The notes beneath the pieces are model-generated. The model was not told the DNA's origin. It did no database searches and saw only the letters and a list, made by a program, of their open reading frames with translations. 64,000 nt of DNA from Fragilariopsis cylindrus CCMP1102 (Eukaryota > Bacillariophyta > Bacillariophyceae > Bacillariales > Bacillariaceae). Made by a program: the position numbers and the translations under genes. Positions 12,527 to 23,314 of the stretch are shown in pieces; position 1 is the stretch's first letter; each line of letters begins with the position of its first letter. The stretch is taken from the NCBI GenBank assembly GCA_900095095.1, contig FMBT01000480.1, positions 1 through 64,000 of the forward strand, read 5' to 3'.

Positions 12527-13505
12527 AAATCAAGTTGCACTACACGTATACATGCATATTTACATAGGTAGGGCATAATAAACACATACATATATTTCGT
12601 TAAGGTGTTTCGAAAACATTACAAAAAAAACATTCCTCAAATTTTATTCCATTTACAATGAAAATTTCTACAATTAGGATGTATTATTTGTATAGCTTGT
12701 TTCATTAGACCAAATGAAATAATATATTGGCAAGCTAAGTATCAACATTTGTATTACCCCTGATTTGTAATCCCCTCAACACCAATTTATTATCTTCCAG
12801 AATTTCTCCATCAAAGCCTTGTTCCTGTGCCTAGCTATCTGGTCAAATAGCCATCGCTAGGGAAATCAAATAAGGGAGTTTTGGTATTGTTTCAGCCAGT
12901 AGTACTTCCCCCATCACAAATAGAATAGATATATGCCTCCTTCATAAGTGTTTCAAAAATTGCAATGTAACTCTTCTTCCCATAAATAAAAACATAAAAA
13001 ATGTTGGATTGTGTACACGGAGTGATCAGATGCTATGTTTGAAGGCTAATAATCATGAAAAAAATGCAACATGTCATGCAGTCTTTTGCATTCATCCTGT
13101 GTAAGTGTTGAAGCTGTGACAATTTCCCATCAAATTATATCCTAGAAAAAAGGGCTCATTTGATATTGAAGCAGGCATGTACAGGTACATTGTAAATATT
13201 GAAATACTGATCTGTTATGTAGAGACAAGATCATACAATGGTATCGTGTGTGTAAATTACCTCTACTTTCTCTTGTCCTGTAGTAGCGGCATTCAATAGA
13301 TACCAGAAATTATATGTAAAAGTATGGGGCTTGGATTTTGTGAGTGAGTTGGCTCGGATCATAGAGCCAGATAGGAATACTGGTGTAGCCACCTGTTACC
13401 ATATCATACCATACCATGCCTACTCCAATATCATTATTGTTATGGTTAGTGTGAGGAGAATGTAATTACAATCAGCTCTTCTGTGGTCCCAAGATGAAGG
13501 AATCG

Positions 13506-13536
13506 CTATCTAAAGCTCAAGCTGAGCTTTAGATAG
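13506..13536. repeat. Perfect hairpin, 14-bp stem, 3-nt loop
   Basis: Left arm CTATCTAAAGCTCA and right arm TGAGCTTTAGATAG pair perfectly around the loop AGC. It lies about 330 bases upstream of the ARP4 start. The role is unknown; it could be a chance palindrome, a transposon relic or a structured RNA. Confidence 0.8.
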
Positions 13537-13866
13537 TGTCACGCCAGGGACAGTTGATCTGAATTTCACAGTGTGGAATGCTCAGCAACACACAACCACT
13601 CCTTATTATAACTAACCTAAATTAAAACACAGCAAAGAAATTATACCGTCTGGCCGTCACCCATTACTGTTTCGTGGCGACAGCTATGCGAGATTGATTA
13701 ATAAATTAACGTCGTTTCATACCTCCACCTAACTTACCGAAAGGTATGTACATAACAAGTACACCCTCTTTCCTTTCGTTGGCATTACAAAAACTCTCAC
13801 ACAACGAAAGCGAAAGACAAGAGGGAGACAGGCAAGATAGATATACATTATTTTTGATATACAATC

Positions 13867-15921
13867 ATGGCATTTTATAATAGTGGAGATACAGTCAATG
13901 CGGTCGTAGCCGATTTGGGATCTTATGCAACCAAAATTGGATATGCTGGTGAAGATTATCCGCGCTCTTATTTCCGATCGGTATGTTTGTATTCTAACAT
14001 TATTATTATTATTATTGACATCGACATAGTCGTCGTTATTATCATATTGTTACCATGATGATGATGATGATGATGAGATCTTTTTCCTTCATCGTTCCTA
14101 TATTTCCAAAGTTCTAATTTGTACTAACGTTAACGATTTCTTTCCTTATTCTTTTTTATGTTTAAAAAACCTTATTTCTGTGCTGTGTGTTTTGGTTGCT
14201 GGTAGAACGTTGGTGTTTTGAGAGAAGGAGAAGGTTCATTGGATAAGGAAGGAACGTCGAATGTCGAAAAGGAATCATCATCTCGTCGAAGAAGTATCTC
14301 AAAGGTAAATTACGATACACTGAACCGTCCCGCCAATGATGATACTTCAGATGGAGATTGGGAAGTTGGTAATCCGGTAGATCCTACTACGGGGTTATGG
14401 TACGAACCCAGAAACAGTAGTGGTGGTAGTGGTGATGGTAGTGGTGAGACTACCGGTAGCAGCGGAAATAGCAATGATGGTAATACGAGTACGGACAACG
14501 CTGATTGGGCTGATTTGATACCTACTTTTCTACGGCACGGGTACACATCCGCTTTGGGTGTTGAATCTAATACTATCGATGGAATTACCAGTAATAATCC
14601 ATTGTTAATGATCGAACGATCGTACAATCCACCACCAATCCGTCAACAGGTATTAGAAATACTAATGGAGGAATGTCAGGTTCCTGCAACCTTTTTGGGA
14701 CGTGATGCGGCCATGGCATGTTATGCATGTGGACGGACCACATCGACCGTTATCGATATCGGTTATTCAGGAACGACCGTATCACCTGTATTTGAAGGAT
14801 ACGTCGAACAGAAGGGAGTCCGACGAGCGCCTACCGGGACGATGGCTATGGACGAACAATCATTGGAACAATTGCATAAGCTTGTTAAAGACAGTCAAAT
14901 CAGAAAAAAAATCAGAAAGAAGGATCACAAAAGTTTATTGCCACTGTACCAAGTCCGCAATCCAAAAGCAAGACGGAAAGATACATTTCGTCGTTTATCC
15001 ATGTTACAAATCGGAAAGGATTGTCGTGAATCGGGGGCTGGTCAGGCTATTAACACTGCAGCTAGCAAGTCTTTACAGGTACCATCCATTAGCTATTGTT
15101 TGCCGGATGGACAGTCTGTCGACGTACCTTCTCAAGGTCGATTTTCAGTAGCAGAGTTGGCCGTTGGGGGGAAATTATCTATCGAAGACAAGGAAAGAAT
15201 CACAAATATCCGAGAAGCAAATTTAGGAGGAGTCCAAAAAGCTTACGAAGAGCTTCTCGAGATCGCTTCGGCCGATGACGATGATGTCAACGAAAATGCA
15301 AGCAGTGGGAATAAAAATAGAGGTGGTAGTAACAAAGATGATGACGACAACGAAGAATCACAAGCTAGCAAGTATACTGAAGCTACTGCGGTTGGGATGA
15401 CCTCTCGAAGAGGATCGAAACGAGGTAGAAGGGCGTCGCAAAAAGCTCAACAGCAGCAACAAAAGTCGTCGTCGACCAAGAACAAAAACAAGAGCAATCC
15501 AAAAGTTAAATTCTGCAATCGTATCCTTCAACAGGCTTGTGCTCCGTACTTAGAATCGACGTTCGAACAGCTAACGGCATCTCCCATTGCGAATATGGTC
15601 TGCGATGCAGCATTTCGATGCGATCGTGATCAGCAGGCAGGTGTATTGGGTAACGTCGTTCTAGCGGGAGGTGGCGCATGTATCGGACCGACGGATCAAT
15701 CCGTTCCGGATTCTTTGCGGGAACAGATCGAAACGATCATACATGCACATACACCGGGATGGAGAGTTAAAATGTTATCACCTGGAATGCAAGAACGTGC
15801 CATAGCTAGTTGGTTGGGTGGAAGTATTCTCGCAAGCTTAGGAACCTTCCACGAAATGTGGATCAGTAAGGAGGAATACGAAGAATGGGGATGTTCGATT
15901 GTCAATCGCAAGTGTCCTTAG
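13867..15921 (+). CDS. ARP4: Actin-related protein 4 (BAF53/ARP4-like)
   Basis: Nuclear actin-related protein, a shared subunit of chromatin remodelling and acetyltransferase complexes (INO80, SWR1, NuA4, SWI/SNF in other eukaryotes). Two exons: 13867-13980 and 14206-15921, with a GTATGT..TAG intron in phase 0, give 609 residues. Actin-fold nucleotide-binding segments are visible: VADLGSYATKIGYAGED at the start, VIDIGYSGTTVSPVFEGYV mid-protein, VVLAGGGACIG near the end. The C-terminus WLGGSILASLGTFHEMWISK followed by EEYEEWG and ending RKCP is diagnostic of ARP4/BAF53. It is longer than the human form (429) because of Ser/Gly-rich and acidic-basic inserts. Frame intact. Confidence 0.93.
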
Positions 15922-16389
15922 AATAATTAGCTGCAACATCGTTTTAGTAAAATATATAACGCAGATTCTGTAATAACAATAAATATATTTGTGTGTGCAT
16001 GTGTACGTAATTATATTATTCGAGTAGCAGCAAGTACAAAAAAGGTACCGATAGTTTTGTCAAAACTACTGGACGAAATATTATACAGCATAGCAGATAT
16101 TATATCCTTTCATTTGGCGTATTATTTTATCTTAGATGTTACAACTCTGTAAACTACACATTCAATTTATTTTTATTCATTATGTACTTAGATATTCGCA
16201 GCTTGTAAGATAGCAATCAATCAGCAGCATATTTAGAAGCGGCAAGCAACGATCAATGACGACAACAAGAACAAAAAAGTACCAATATATTTGTACTGCA
16301 TTTTATCAAATATGTTGTCTCTTTCACGAAAAAAATCCATAATTCGCCTTTTCTCTTCTTTCGGAAATATGACATACATCTATTTTAAA
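15922..16389. other. Intergenic, between convergent 3' ends
   Basis: AT-rich 3' flanks of ARP4 (+) and the PLAC8 gene (-). I see no gene or structured element. Confidence 0.5.
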
Positions 16390-17278
16390 TTAGACAGTCA
16401 ATGGGGTACCAGGTGGATGCCCGGTAGTAGAACAATAGGTACCTGGATAGGTTTCATATTCACCAGTATGTCTCGCCATTTGACTGAGTGTACAGCACGT
16501 ACAGAAAAACGCACAGCACAAATCTTCACATCCCACACAACGTTCTTCGGGAATGGAATATTGTGCACGAACATTTTGACGTGTTCGACAGAGACTGTAC
16601 ATCGACCATAGAAAAAACAAAATACTACCAATCGTTTTCATAATAACGATAAAGAGGGGGGCATTTCCTGTGGTATAATCCAATGAAGCGATTGAGAGTG
16701 ATACTGAAAATACTATGTACGATGCGAATAGTAGTACCATTACCTTAAATGTATTCTGGGTGGCTACTCTTTGACCATGTTCACCAAGCCATGTGAGTGA
16801 CATTCGAGTCATGATCTGAGCCAAAGAAATTTTTGAACAAAAGAAGGCACACCAAAGTGAAGGATGGCAAATTCCAACAGAAAAACAATCACAGAGTCCG
16901 TCTTTCCATTTCCCGGTTGGAGCCTGAATGAGATCATCATGCATCGAGGCAGGAAGAGGTGTAAAAAATTTCTCACCTTCCTTTACTCCACCTTCCGGCT
17001 ATACACATTAAATGAAAAATCCCATACAATTCAAAAACAATTATGACGGTGAGTTTGACGATGATAGAAGACGGATGGGGAGGAGATTCTAAACTAATAT
17101 TTAACCATAAAACGTAAACGTACGTACGTACCACTTCACAAACGAATGGACGATTCTTATCGTCATTTAAGAATGCCTCGAAGGTATATCCAGCTGGTAG
17201 GGTTGATGGTGCTTCCACACTGACCATAACTGGTTTTATTACTTCGCCACCGGCATCTTTGAATCCCTGGCTAGACAT
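16390..17278 (-). CDS. PLAC8-family cysteine-rich membrane protein
   Basis: Two exons, 17132-17278 and 16390-16998 (intron GTACGT..TAG, phase 0), encode 251 residues. The join gives NRPFVCEV then PEGGVKEGEKFFTPLP, the beta-hairpin-like lead typical of algal PLAC8 proteins. The PLAC8 domain follows: GKWKDGLCDCFSVGICHPSLW, CAFFCSKISLAQIMTRM, two hydrophobic segments (about residues 120-170) and the closing CVGCEDLCCAFFCTCC run. In plants relatives affect organ size, metal tolerance or calcium; the role in algae is not established. No frame problem. Confidence 0.85.
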
Positions 17279-18466
17279 GATGATATTGTTTTGTTTTGTT
17301 TTGATTTGCTGGTCTAGTATGCTCTCGATGATAGATTAAATTTTTCGATACGATGTCAATCAGAATCTAGTGAATCGAACTATGTTTATGGTACAGCTCT
17401 AGTAGGTATTATTTGATGTTCCTCTTTTCGTTGCTACTCTTGTGTATTCAAGTATGGTATTGGATATTTTATTTCTTATTATTTCAGTTCCGTGTTCTTA
17501 CAAGAACGACATCCGAACATCCAACATTCTTGGTTTCACGTTTTCGACGTTTCACACACAAGGGACATATACTAGAGAGACAAGCGTGGATCTGTGGAGT
17601 GAGTCGAACTTGAACGGATAAAAGGAGGCACGACTGAAATTTTTATTTTAGTCCATTAATTAGGCGAAGAAAACGCGAGGCGATAAATATGCCAGCCTCT
17701 ACTGTCACTCGTGTTGATCAAGATTTTTTCTTTTCTACTGTGCCAATCCTAATTTTGCAGGTGTTGGTTGTTCTTGTTGTGAGATTGCACCACTCTTTCC
17801 TTCACGTTTTTGGTTATTGCCTAATCGATTTGTTTGCTATGTACCTCTCCCTGGTGATCCTTCCATTGTCTAGCAAGTAATCTTCTTCATATTTTATAGT
17901 TTAAAAATTACGTCATTTATAGGCACATAAGTAAGTGTGTAGAGCATATACACCATGGTCTACAATACAACTCTTCATCTTATTGGGGGGGGGGGGGGCA
18001 CACTTATTTACGCACAATTGTTTGTCTGACTTGGATCTAAAGTTAATTCCTCATATCATCTTGCTGTTGTGTTAAAGTATCCAGTCAATTACCATGGTAC
18101 CTGTTTCAACATTATGTAATTAATTGCACAATACAAGATACAAAATATCCCTACTATAGAGTAAGGAAGCTGAACACCTCTTTTTGACAGAACGGTAGTA
18201 AAGACTAGCTTATAATATTGCAACAGTTGAGGACATTATGTTGCCAATTTTACGATAATTTTCACAGTGGTTTTGTTGGTAGCTATGTGCTGCTACAGGA
18301 TCAAAAAACAATGCTGACATGGCTACATCTAATCTAATCTAATCAATGGCAGCAACATATTGATGAGATTGTTTAGTTGCGATTTGAGAAGAAAAGAGAA
18401 TTGAATAGAAATATAACCCAATACGTATTATTTTTCAATAGCATAAATAAATTAAACATCTCATTT
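17279..18466. other. Intergenic region with a G14 run
   Basis: About 1.2 kb between the PLAC8 start and the 3' end of the next gene. It contains a run of 14 G at 17985-17998. The short open frames at 17413-17613 and 17689-17880 are Leu/Phe/Val-rich without motifs and I do not call them genes. Confidence 0.5.
17985..17998. repeat. G14 homopolymer
   Basis: Fourteen consecutive G residues in an otherwise AT-rich intergenic region; could form a G-tract structure or be a length-variable site. Confidence 0.9.
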
Positions 18467-19237
18467 TTAAATCCAATAATTGGGTATATTCAAAATTCCA
18501 TTCTCTAGACTCCATGATGGAAACCAGCCATCTTTTGCGCTCGTAAGTGCCACCGTTGCGGCTAACCCTAGAAGAAACATAAGTGTACCTATAGAAAAAT
18601 AACCTATCAGCTTGGATGTTAGAAGAGTATTCTTCAATAGAGAAATATCTTCCTTGTATGAATCGAGTTTATCTTGGGCAACGGACGGTTCGCATGTGTC
18701 TTGTGATTGTGAAAATGAATCGAATACGGCACGGATTGCCAAAGGATTGGCTCCACTGTTTGCCTGTTCGAATGCCTGAAACGTAACATAACCTTTCGAA
18801 GAAAGAAAATTGCCTTCAATTGGAAATTTCTCTACAAGTTGTGATACTGTCAATTTATTATTGATGATCTTTTCTACATCTTTGGATGCTAAGTCTTCGG
18901 GGTATCCACAAAGTGGACTCAATCCAAGATTTACTCCCCCCAATGATGGACTTCCCTTCAGTGATTGGATATACCGAGTTTTACTATACATCCTTGGAAA
19001 TGCGGAAAGTGCAACTCCAAGTCCTCCCGACGAACCAAAGAACCAGAGAAAAAATTGTGTTCGTGCAACATCCGCCGCAGCATCTACCGCAATCTCTGAT
19101 GGAATTACACGAAGAATAGTCGTTGTCGAAGACGACGACACGACACGACGACTTCGTTGTTGCTGAACGAAACCATGACAGCAGCAATTGCAAAAAATGC
19201 AAAAGGTAGTAAGGAAAACCAGCAAAAGTTGCATCAT
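18467..19237 (-). CDS. Predicted plastid-targeted membrane protein of unknown function
   Basis: A 256-residue single-exon frame beginning ATG ATG. Residues 1-23 form a hydrophobic signal peptide ending CCCHG, followed by FVQQQRSRR, a Phe at the probable cleavage site and a Ser/Arg-rich stretch, the pattern used for import into four-membrane secondary plastids. There are two hydrophobic segments, one about residues 60-82 (QFFLWFFGSSGGLGVALSAF) and one near the C-terminus (SKLIGYFSIGTLMFLLGLAA). Between them lies a soluble part with SLGGVNLGLSPLCGYPEDL. I do not recognise a named domain. Plastid location is an inference from the N-terminus. Confidence 0.7.
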   Translation of the reverse strand: MMQLLLVFLTTFCIFCNCCCHGFVQQQRSRRVVSSSSTTTILRVIPSEIAVDAAADVARTQFFLWFFGSSGGLGVALSAFPRMYSKTRYIQSLKGSPSLGGVNLGLSPLCGYPEDLASKDVEKIINNKLTVSQLVEKFPIEGNFLSSKGYVTFQAFEQANSGANPLAIRAVFDSFSQSQDTCEPSVAQDKLDSYKEDISLLKNTLLTSKLIGYFSIGTLMFLLGLAATVALTSAKDGWFPSWSLENGILNIPNYWI

Positions 19238-19986
19238 CTTATCAAGGATTGTTATAAATTCCTTTTAAGAGCAGTTGCTGAGAAGTTGCTCTTTGGGTGT
19301 GGTTGCTCAGGTCGATCGGCAGTTATCGTTGTGTAAAGAGCATAATCATCTCTTACGGCAAGAAACAAGAGAAACAAGAAAAGCAGAAGCAAATCTAAAA
19401 CAACCATTAAATTTTTAATTCAGCCAAGATCGATCGTCGTCAGTGATTAAGATATGTTTTCTCCCCCTTTATATTACGTCATTTTCAATTTAGGGGATAG
19501 TAAAAAATGAATATACTACAATGCATTACTGTAGCAACTAGTACTGTGTGACGATACTGTAGAGCATGTGTATTAAACAATACAATACAAAAACTTGTAG
19601 CTAGCTAGCTAGCTAGTTATTAGTTTGCGAAAAGATGTTATAGTATTATGAGAGATTATGAGCAGTAAATAATGTTATAATAGTATACTTTTATTGTTAT
19701 AAATTCTAAATGTTACAGTTACATCTGTAGTATTTCATTTCATTTCATTTCTTTTTCCCTATCCTCGAAGTCACGAAGATTTGGTATTAGCGTGTATATA
19801 GCCACATAGGAGAACCCCCTCCCCCAATGAGTTGTTGTATATATATATGTATATATATATATATGCGTCATAATATGTTCGGCTACGACATTTATGAATG
19901 ACGTTTTTGCTTTGCAGTAGGATATTATTATATTCACAAAGCACCGTAAACAAAAAACAACTTCTGTGTTGTTGTCGTTGTCTTAT
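19238..19986. other. Intergenic region
   Basis: Contains the 5' flank of the plastid-protein gene, a short (TAGC)n run near 19600, a TA-rich simple repeat near 19836-19864, and the 3' flank of the HAD-like gene. No gene is visible. Confidence 0.5.
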
Positions 19987-21506
19987 TTATTTACGAGAAC
20001 AGGATAGTCCCTTTCGTTTTCGTGGTACGTATGATGGGATAATGTTAGTGTCATAGTGGACACGTTCCTCTCTTAAATATGTTTCTGCGTACTGATTAGC
20101 TTGGTCTTTGGTTATGTGCATATCAAGACTCTTCGTCGATTCACAAACAAATTGCATATGATTGGTCAGTAAATGTAACTGTCCAATTATTTGAAGTAAT
20201 GTTGGCGAGGACATAAATTTAATACTTTTCGGTACAGCATCGAGTTGTCCAGAAACGATACTAACTGCCATCCGTTCCTCATTGGAATCTCCAAATGAAA
20301 TGATTTGTCGTGGTTCCTGTTCTTGTTCTTCTTGTTCAACAACGCAAACATCACCACAATTGTCTTCATCAGACATAGAACTTTCTGATAGAGACGATGC
20401 CGTCGACGAAACCTCTGTTCCTTCCAAACTAGCACATGATGTAGCATCATCGCCACCACCACCTGCCTTATTCAATGCATCATAAATTTCATTGACTTCA
20501 TGGGCAAAAGCAGCTGCCTTCCAACAAAGAGGTTGACAAGGATAGAATTTTTCATATCGAGTCCGTGCGGAAACAACAGGATACTTTGCAATCACTGGTA
20601 GTAGTGATGGACAGTATTTTTCAGCAGAGAATTGTACCCACCCTTCATCAGAGTTCGTAATGATAATCACCTAGATACAAGTCGAATACAGTGGTTGGAT
20701 GACATGATGGATTGGTGGATGGATAGAATGAAAATTTCAAATAAAGAATTTATTTAGATAGAAATGAAAATTTTGTGAGACGTGTGCACGTGGTCGATAG
20801 TGGAAGCAACAGACAGACACATAGCGATTTATTGCGCGAGATGAACTCTTTGGCCGTTGTGGCGCCAAATTTGAGTCCTCCTTGTGACTGAGTAACCGAT
20901 ATTTAACCGCCAGGTTTTATTGAATCACAGGTGGTGTCAATCACGAATGGAAATCGGTTGTTGTTTGATTTTTAACGAAAAAAACAACTAACAAATCAAT
21001 TTTGGTTTCCGAGTCCCATCGACCACCATGGGGATGAACGGATTTTCAAAGGAAAAGCAGACGAAATTCCAAGCAAACAAAGATACATCATAGAATAAAG
21101 CAAATAAACTCACCTCTCCATATTTTGATGCTTCTTCTAGAAATCTTTCTGTTGCTCGACTTAGTTCTTCTAGCATGTTTTGAAACTGGATAATATGACG
21201 ACGAAGGACGAACAAAAAACGAAAAATTAAATTGTCGGTGTGAGAGAATTCAAATAAAGAACGTCGTAATAGTTCGCAAAACAACAGCTCTCATGTTTTG
21301 CTGAATAGATAAGCAATTCTTTCAAAGATGAATGTAGTTAGTTTCGCATTCTTGCAACTTACATGTTGTGGTAAGTCTTTCGAATTTTCGATTTGCCATC
21401 GATCAACAAAGGTGGATGGAAGAATTGTATCATCATAGTCAACGATAACGACCTTCCCATTAGATTGTTTACGTCGGTGATGAGTAGTTATATTGTTGTA
21501 TAACAT
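19987..21506 (-). CDS. HAD-like hydrolase-fold protein
   Basis: Three exons, 21363-21506, 21114-21185 and 19987-20670, all phase 0 with GTAAGT/GTGAGT donors, give 299 residues. HAD motif I is KVVIVDYDDTILPST (nucleophile Asp in DYDDT). Motif II is the Thr in VIIITNSDEGWVQFS, a Lys lies in LCWKAAAF, and motif IV is ISFGDSNEERMA. A low-complexity Ser/Glu-rich insert splits motifs III and IV. Similar proteins of unknown substrate occur in fungi and stramenopiles. A phosphatase activity is plausible because all four motifs are present, but the substrate cannot be told. Frame intact. Confidence 0.78.
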
Positions 21507-22843
21507 TTTGTTTTATTATTGTTGTTTTGTTGAATTGAATTTTGTGTGAGTTGTGTGAAAGAATTATTACAATAGATTATGTTGACATGGAAGGAAGTAC
21601 CGTACAATATTATGACGGATGTAGTTCTACTAACGTTACCAGGTATTGATGATTTGAAATGAAGCAAATAATGAGATGTTCGATTGGCGTGGACTTTTTC
21701 AAAAAAAAATTGATTTCAAGATTCAAGATGAAACCCACTTTCCCTTTTTTTTACTCGTAAATACTTTTTGAAAATTTCAGGTCGCACTTTGTATTCAATA
21801 CAACGGAGGTTTAGAAGTTTAACATGCTCGGTTGAACGTCTCCATACCGACTTTTTCATTCGGCATAATATAACGCGCGTAGATGTCTCCGATAAATTTG
21901 AAATTTGAAGTCTAAGTATTAATGGATGAAAAATCCAATATTTTTTTCTTTGCTGACGGATTTACGCGGTTTATTTTTGGGGGGCGCCTAAAATTTGGTC
22001 GACTTTTTTTTGTTATGTAACGAAAAAAAATTCTCACGCCAGTCCTATTATTGTTGAGAGCCAATACACCTCTACAATTCGTAGCTCATATTTGTCCAAC
22101 TCTCATACTGAACCAAATATAATATATACTGTATATATACATATATATAGTAAACAACCAACCAAATTGCAAGAGATAACATAATCCATCAATAGTTTAG
22201 TGTGTAGTGTACATGTGCAAGGAAACTTACCTTCTCTTCTTTTGATAATGAGAGAGTTGAACTACCGTATTAACAACAACAACAACAACAGTCAGCCAGT
22301 GTGGTGGCACAAATCACATTGTCACAAACCACTGTGCGATCATGATTCTCATTTCTTAGATACAAATTGATACTGCATGTCATTCTAACCTAATACAATC
22401 GCAGTTACATTTCATATGGTAATATCAAAACCAATTATGATATGCAGCATACTTTTCTATGATGTATACTGTGACAATGTCCAAAGAACACAAACAAAAG
22501 ACATAGTAGATAAAAATCTACCTACAAGAAAAAGTGAAGGACTCTGATCTATGGACAAATGGAAATATGAGCGGTTGATAAGAAATTAATGAAGTAAAAG
22601 GAGTTGAAGAAGTATCATGTGTGTGTATCTTTGCCCACAGATTATTGGAAAAAACTAGCTGTCTATTCTATCCAATCAGTGAAAAAAGGCCAGTTGTAGA
22701 TATCAGTTCAAAATGACTGCATTTGGAAAGGACTTAGAAATGATTTAAAATGGGTAATAGTATGTAGGACATGTCAAAAGGATCAAATGAGCAAGCTTGA
22801 TCTCTAAAAAACAAGGAATAATGTAGAAACATAGAGAGAGAGA

Positions 22844-22879
<36 letters not shown>

Positions 22880-23314
22880 ACCCTCTCCTCAATCCATTTA
22901 CTAATCACACAATTCTATTCCATTAGCAAACATGATTCGTATCAACAGAAACTTTTGTAGAATGTAAAGCAAAGCATATCAGATTATTAATTGCATTGGT
23001 AAGGAGTAAGTTAGGTTTGCTTGTTTTGCTCTGCTGATATTATTTGTATTTTTTTTGCGAGTCACTAGTCGAGTGAGTCATCAGTCGCTAGCTAGCTATT
23101 CATCAAACAAAACAAAAAAATTTGAAAGCACCACACTGCCATCAAAAGTTCAAAAGAATACAATCCAGGAACTCAATGATGAAACTTTAAAAGGTTCACA
23201 AAGGGGCGGCAACAAGAGTTTACGATGGCTTGGAACGGAAATACACGAATCAATTCGTAGACGAACACGGTATCATAGTATCATCACAGTTGAGAGCACG
23301 CCCAGACAACAATC
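21507..23314. other. Long intergenic region with GA microsatellite and CpG-poor block
   Basis: Between divergent starts of the HAD-like (-) and MFS (+) genes. It includes a CpG-poor block (about 22340-22980, about four CpG by eye) and a (GA)n run at about 22832-22875. An open frame at 23055-23318 overlaps the MFS start but has no ATG, so I leave it out. Confidence 0.5.
22832..22875. repeat. (GA)n microsatellite
   Basis: GA dinucleotide run interrupted once by GCAG. It lies inside a CpG-poor intergenic block. Confidence 0.9.

Larger units (their letters stand above)
12462..13866. other. Intergenic region with microsatellites, hairpin and CpG-poor block
   Basis: Holds the armadillo gene's 3' region, a (TA)n run (about 12472-12497), a (CA)n run (about 12505-12526), a CpG-poor block (about 12640-13250, three CpG by eye), a perfect 14-bp hairpin (13506-13536) and the 5' region of the ARP4 gene. 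No gene is visible. Confidence 0.5.
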
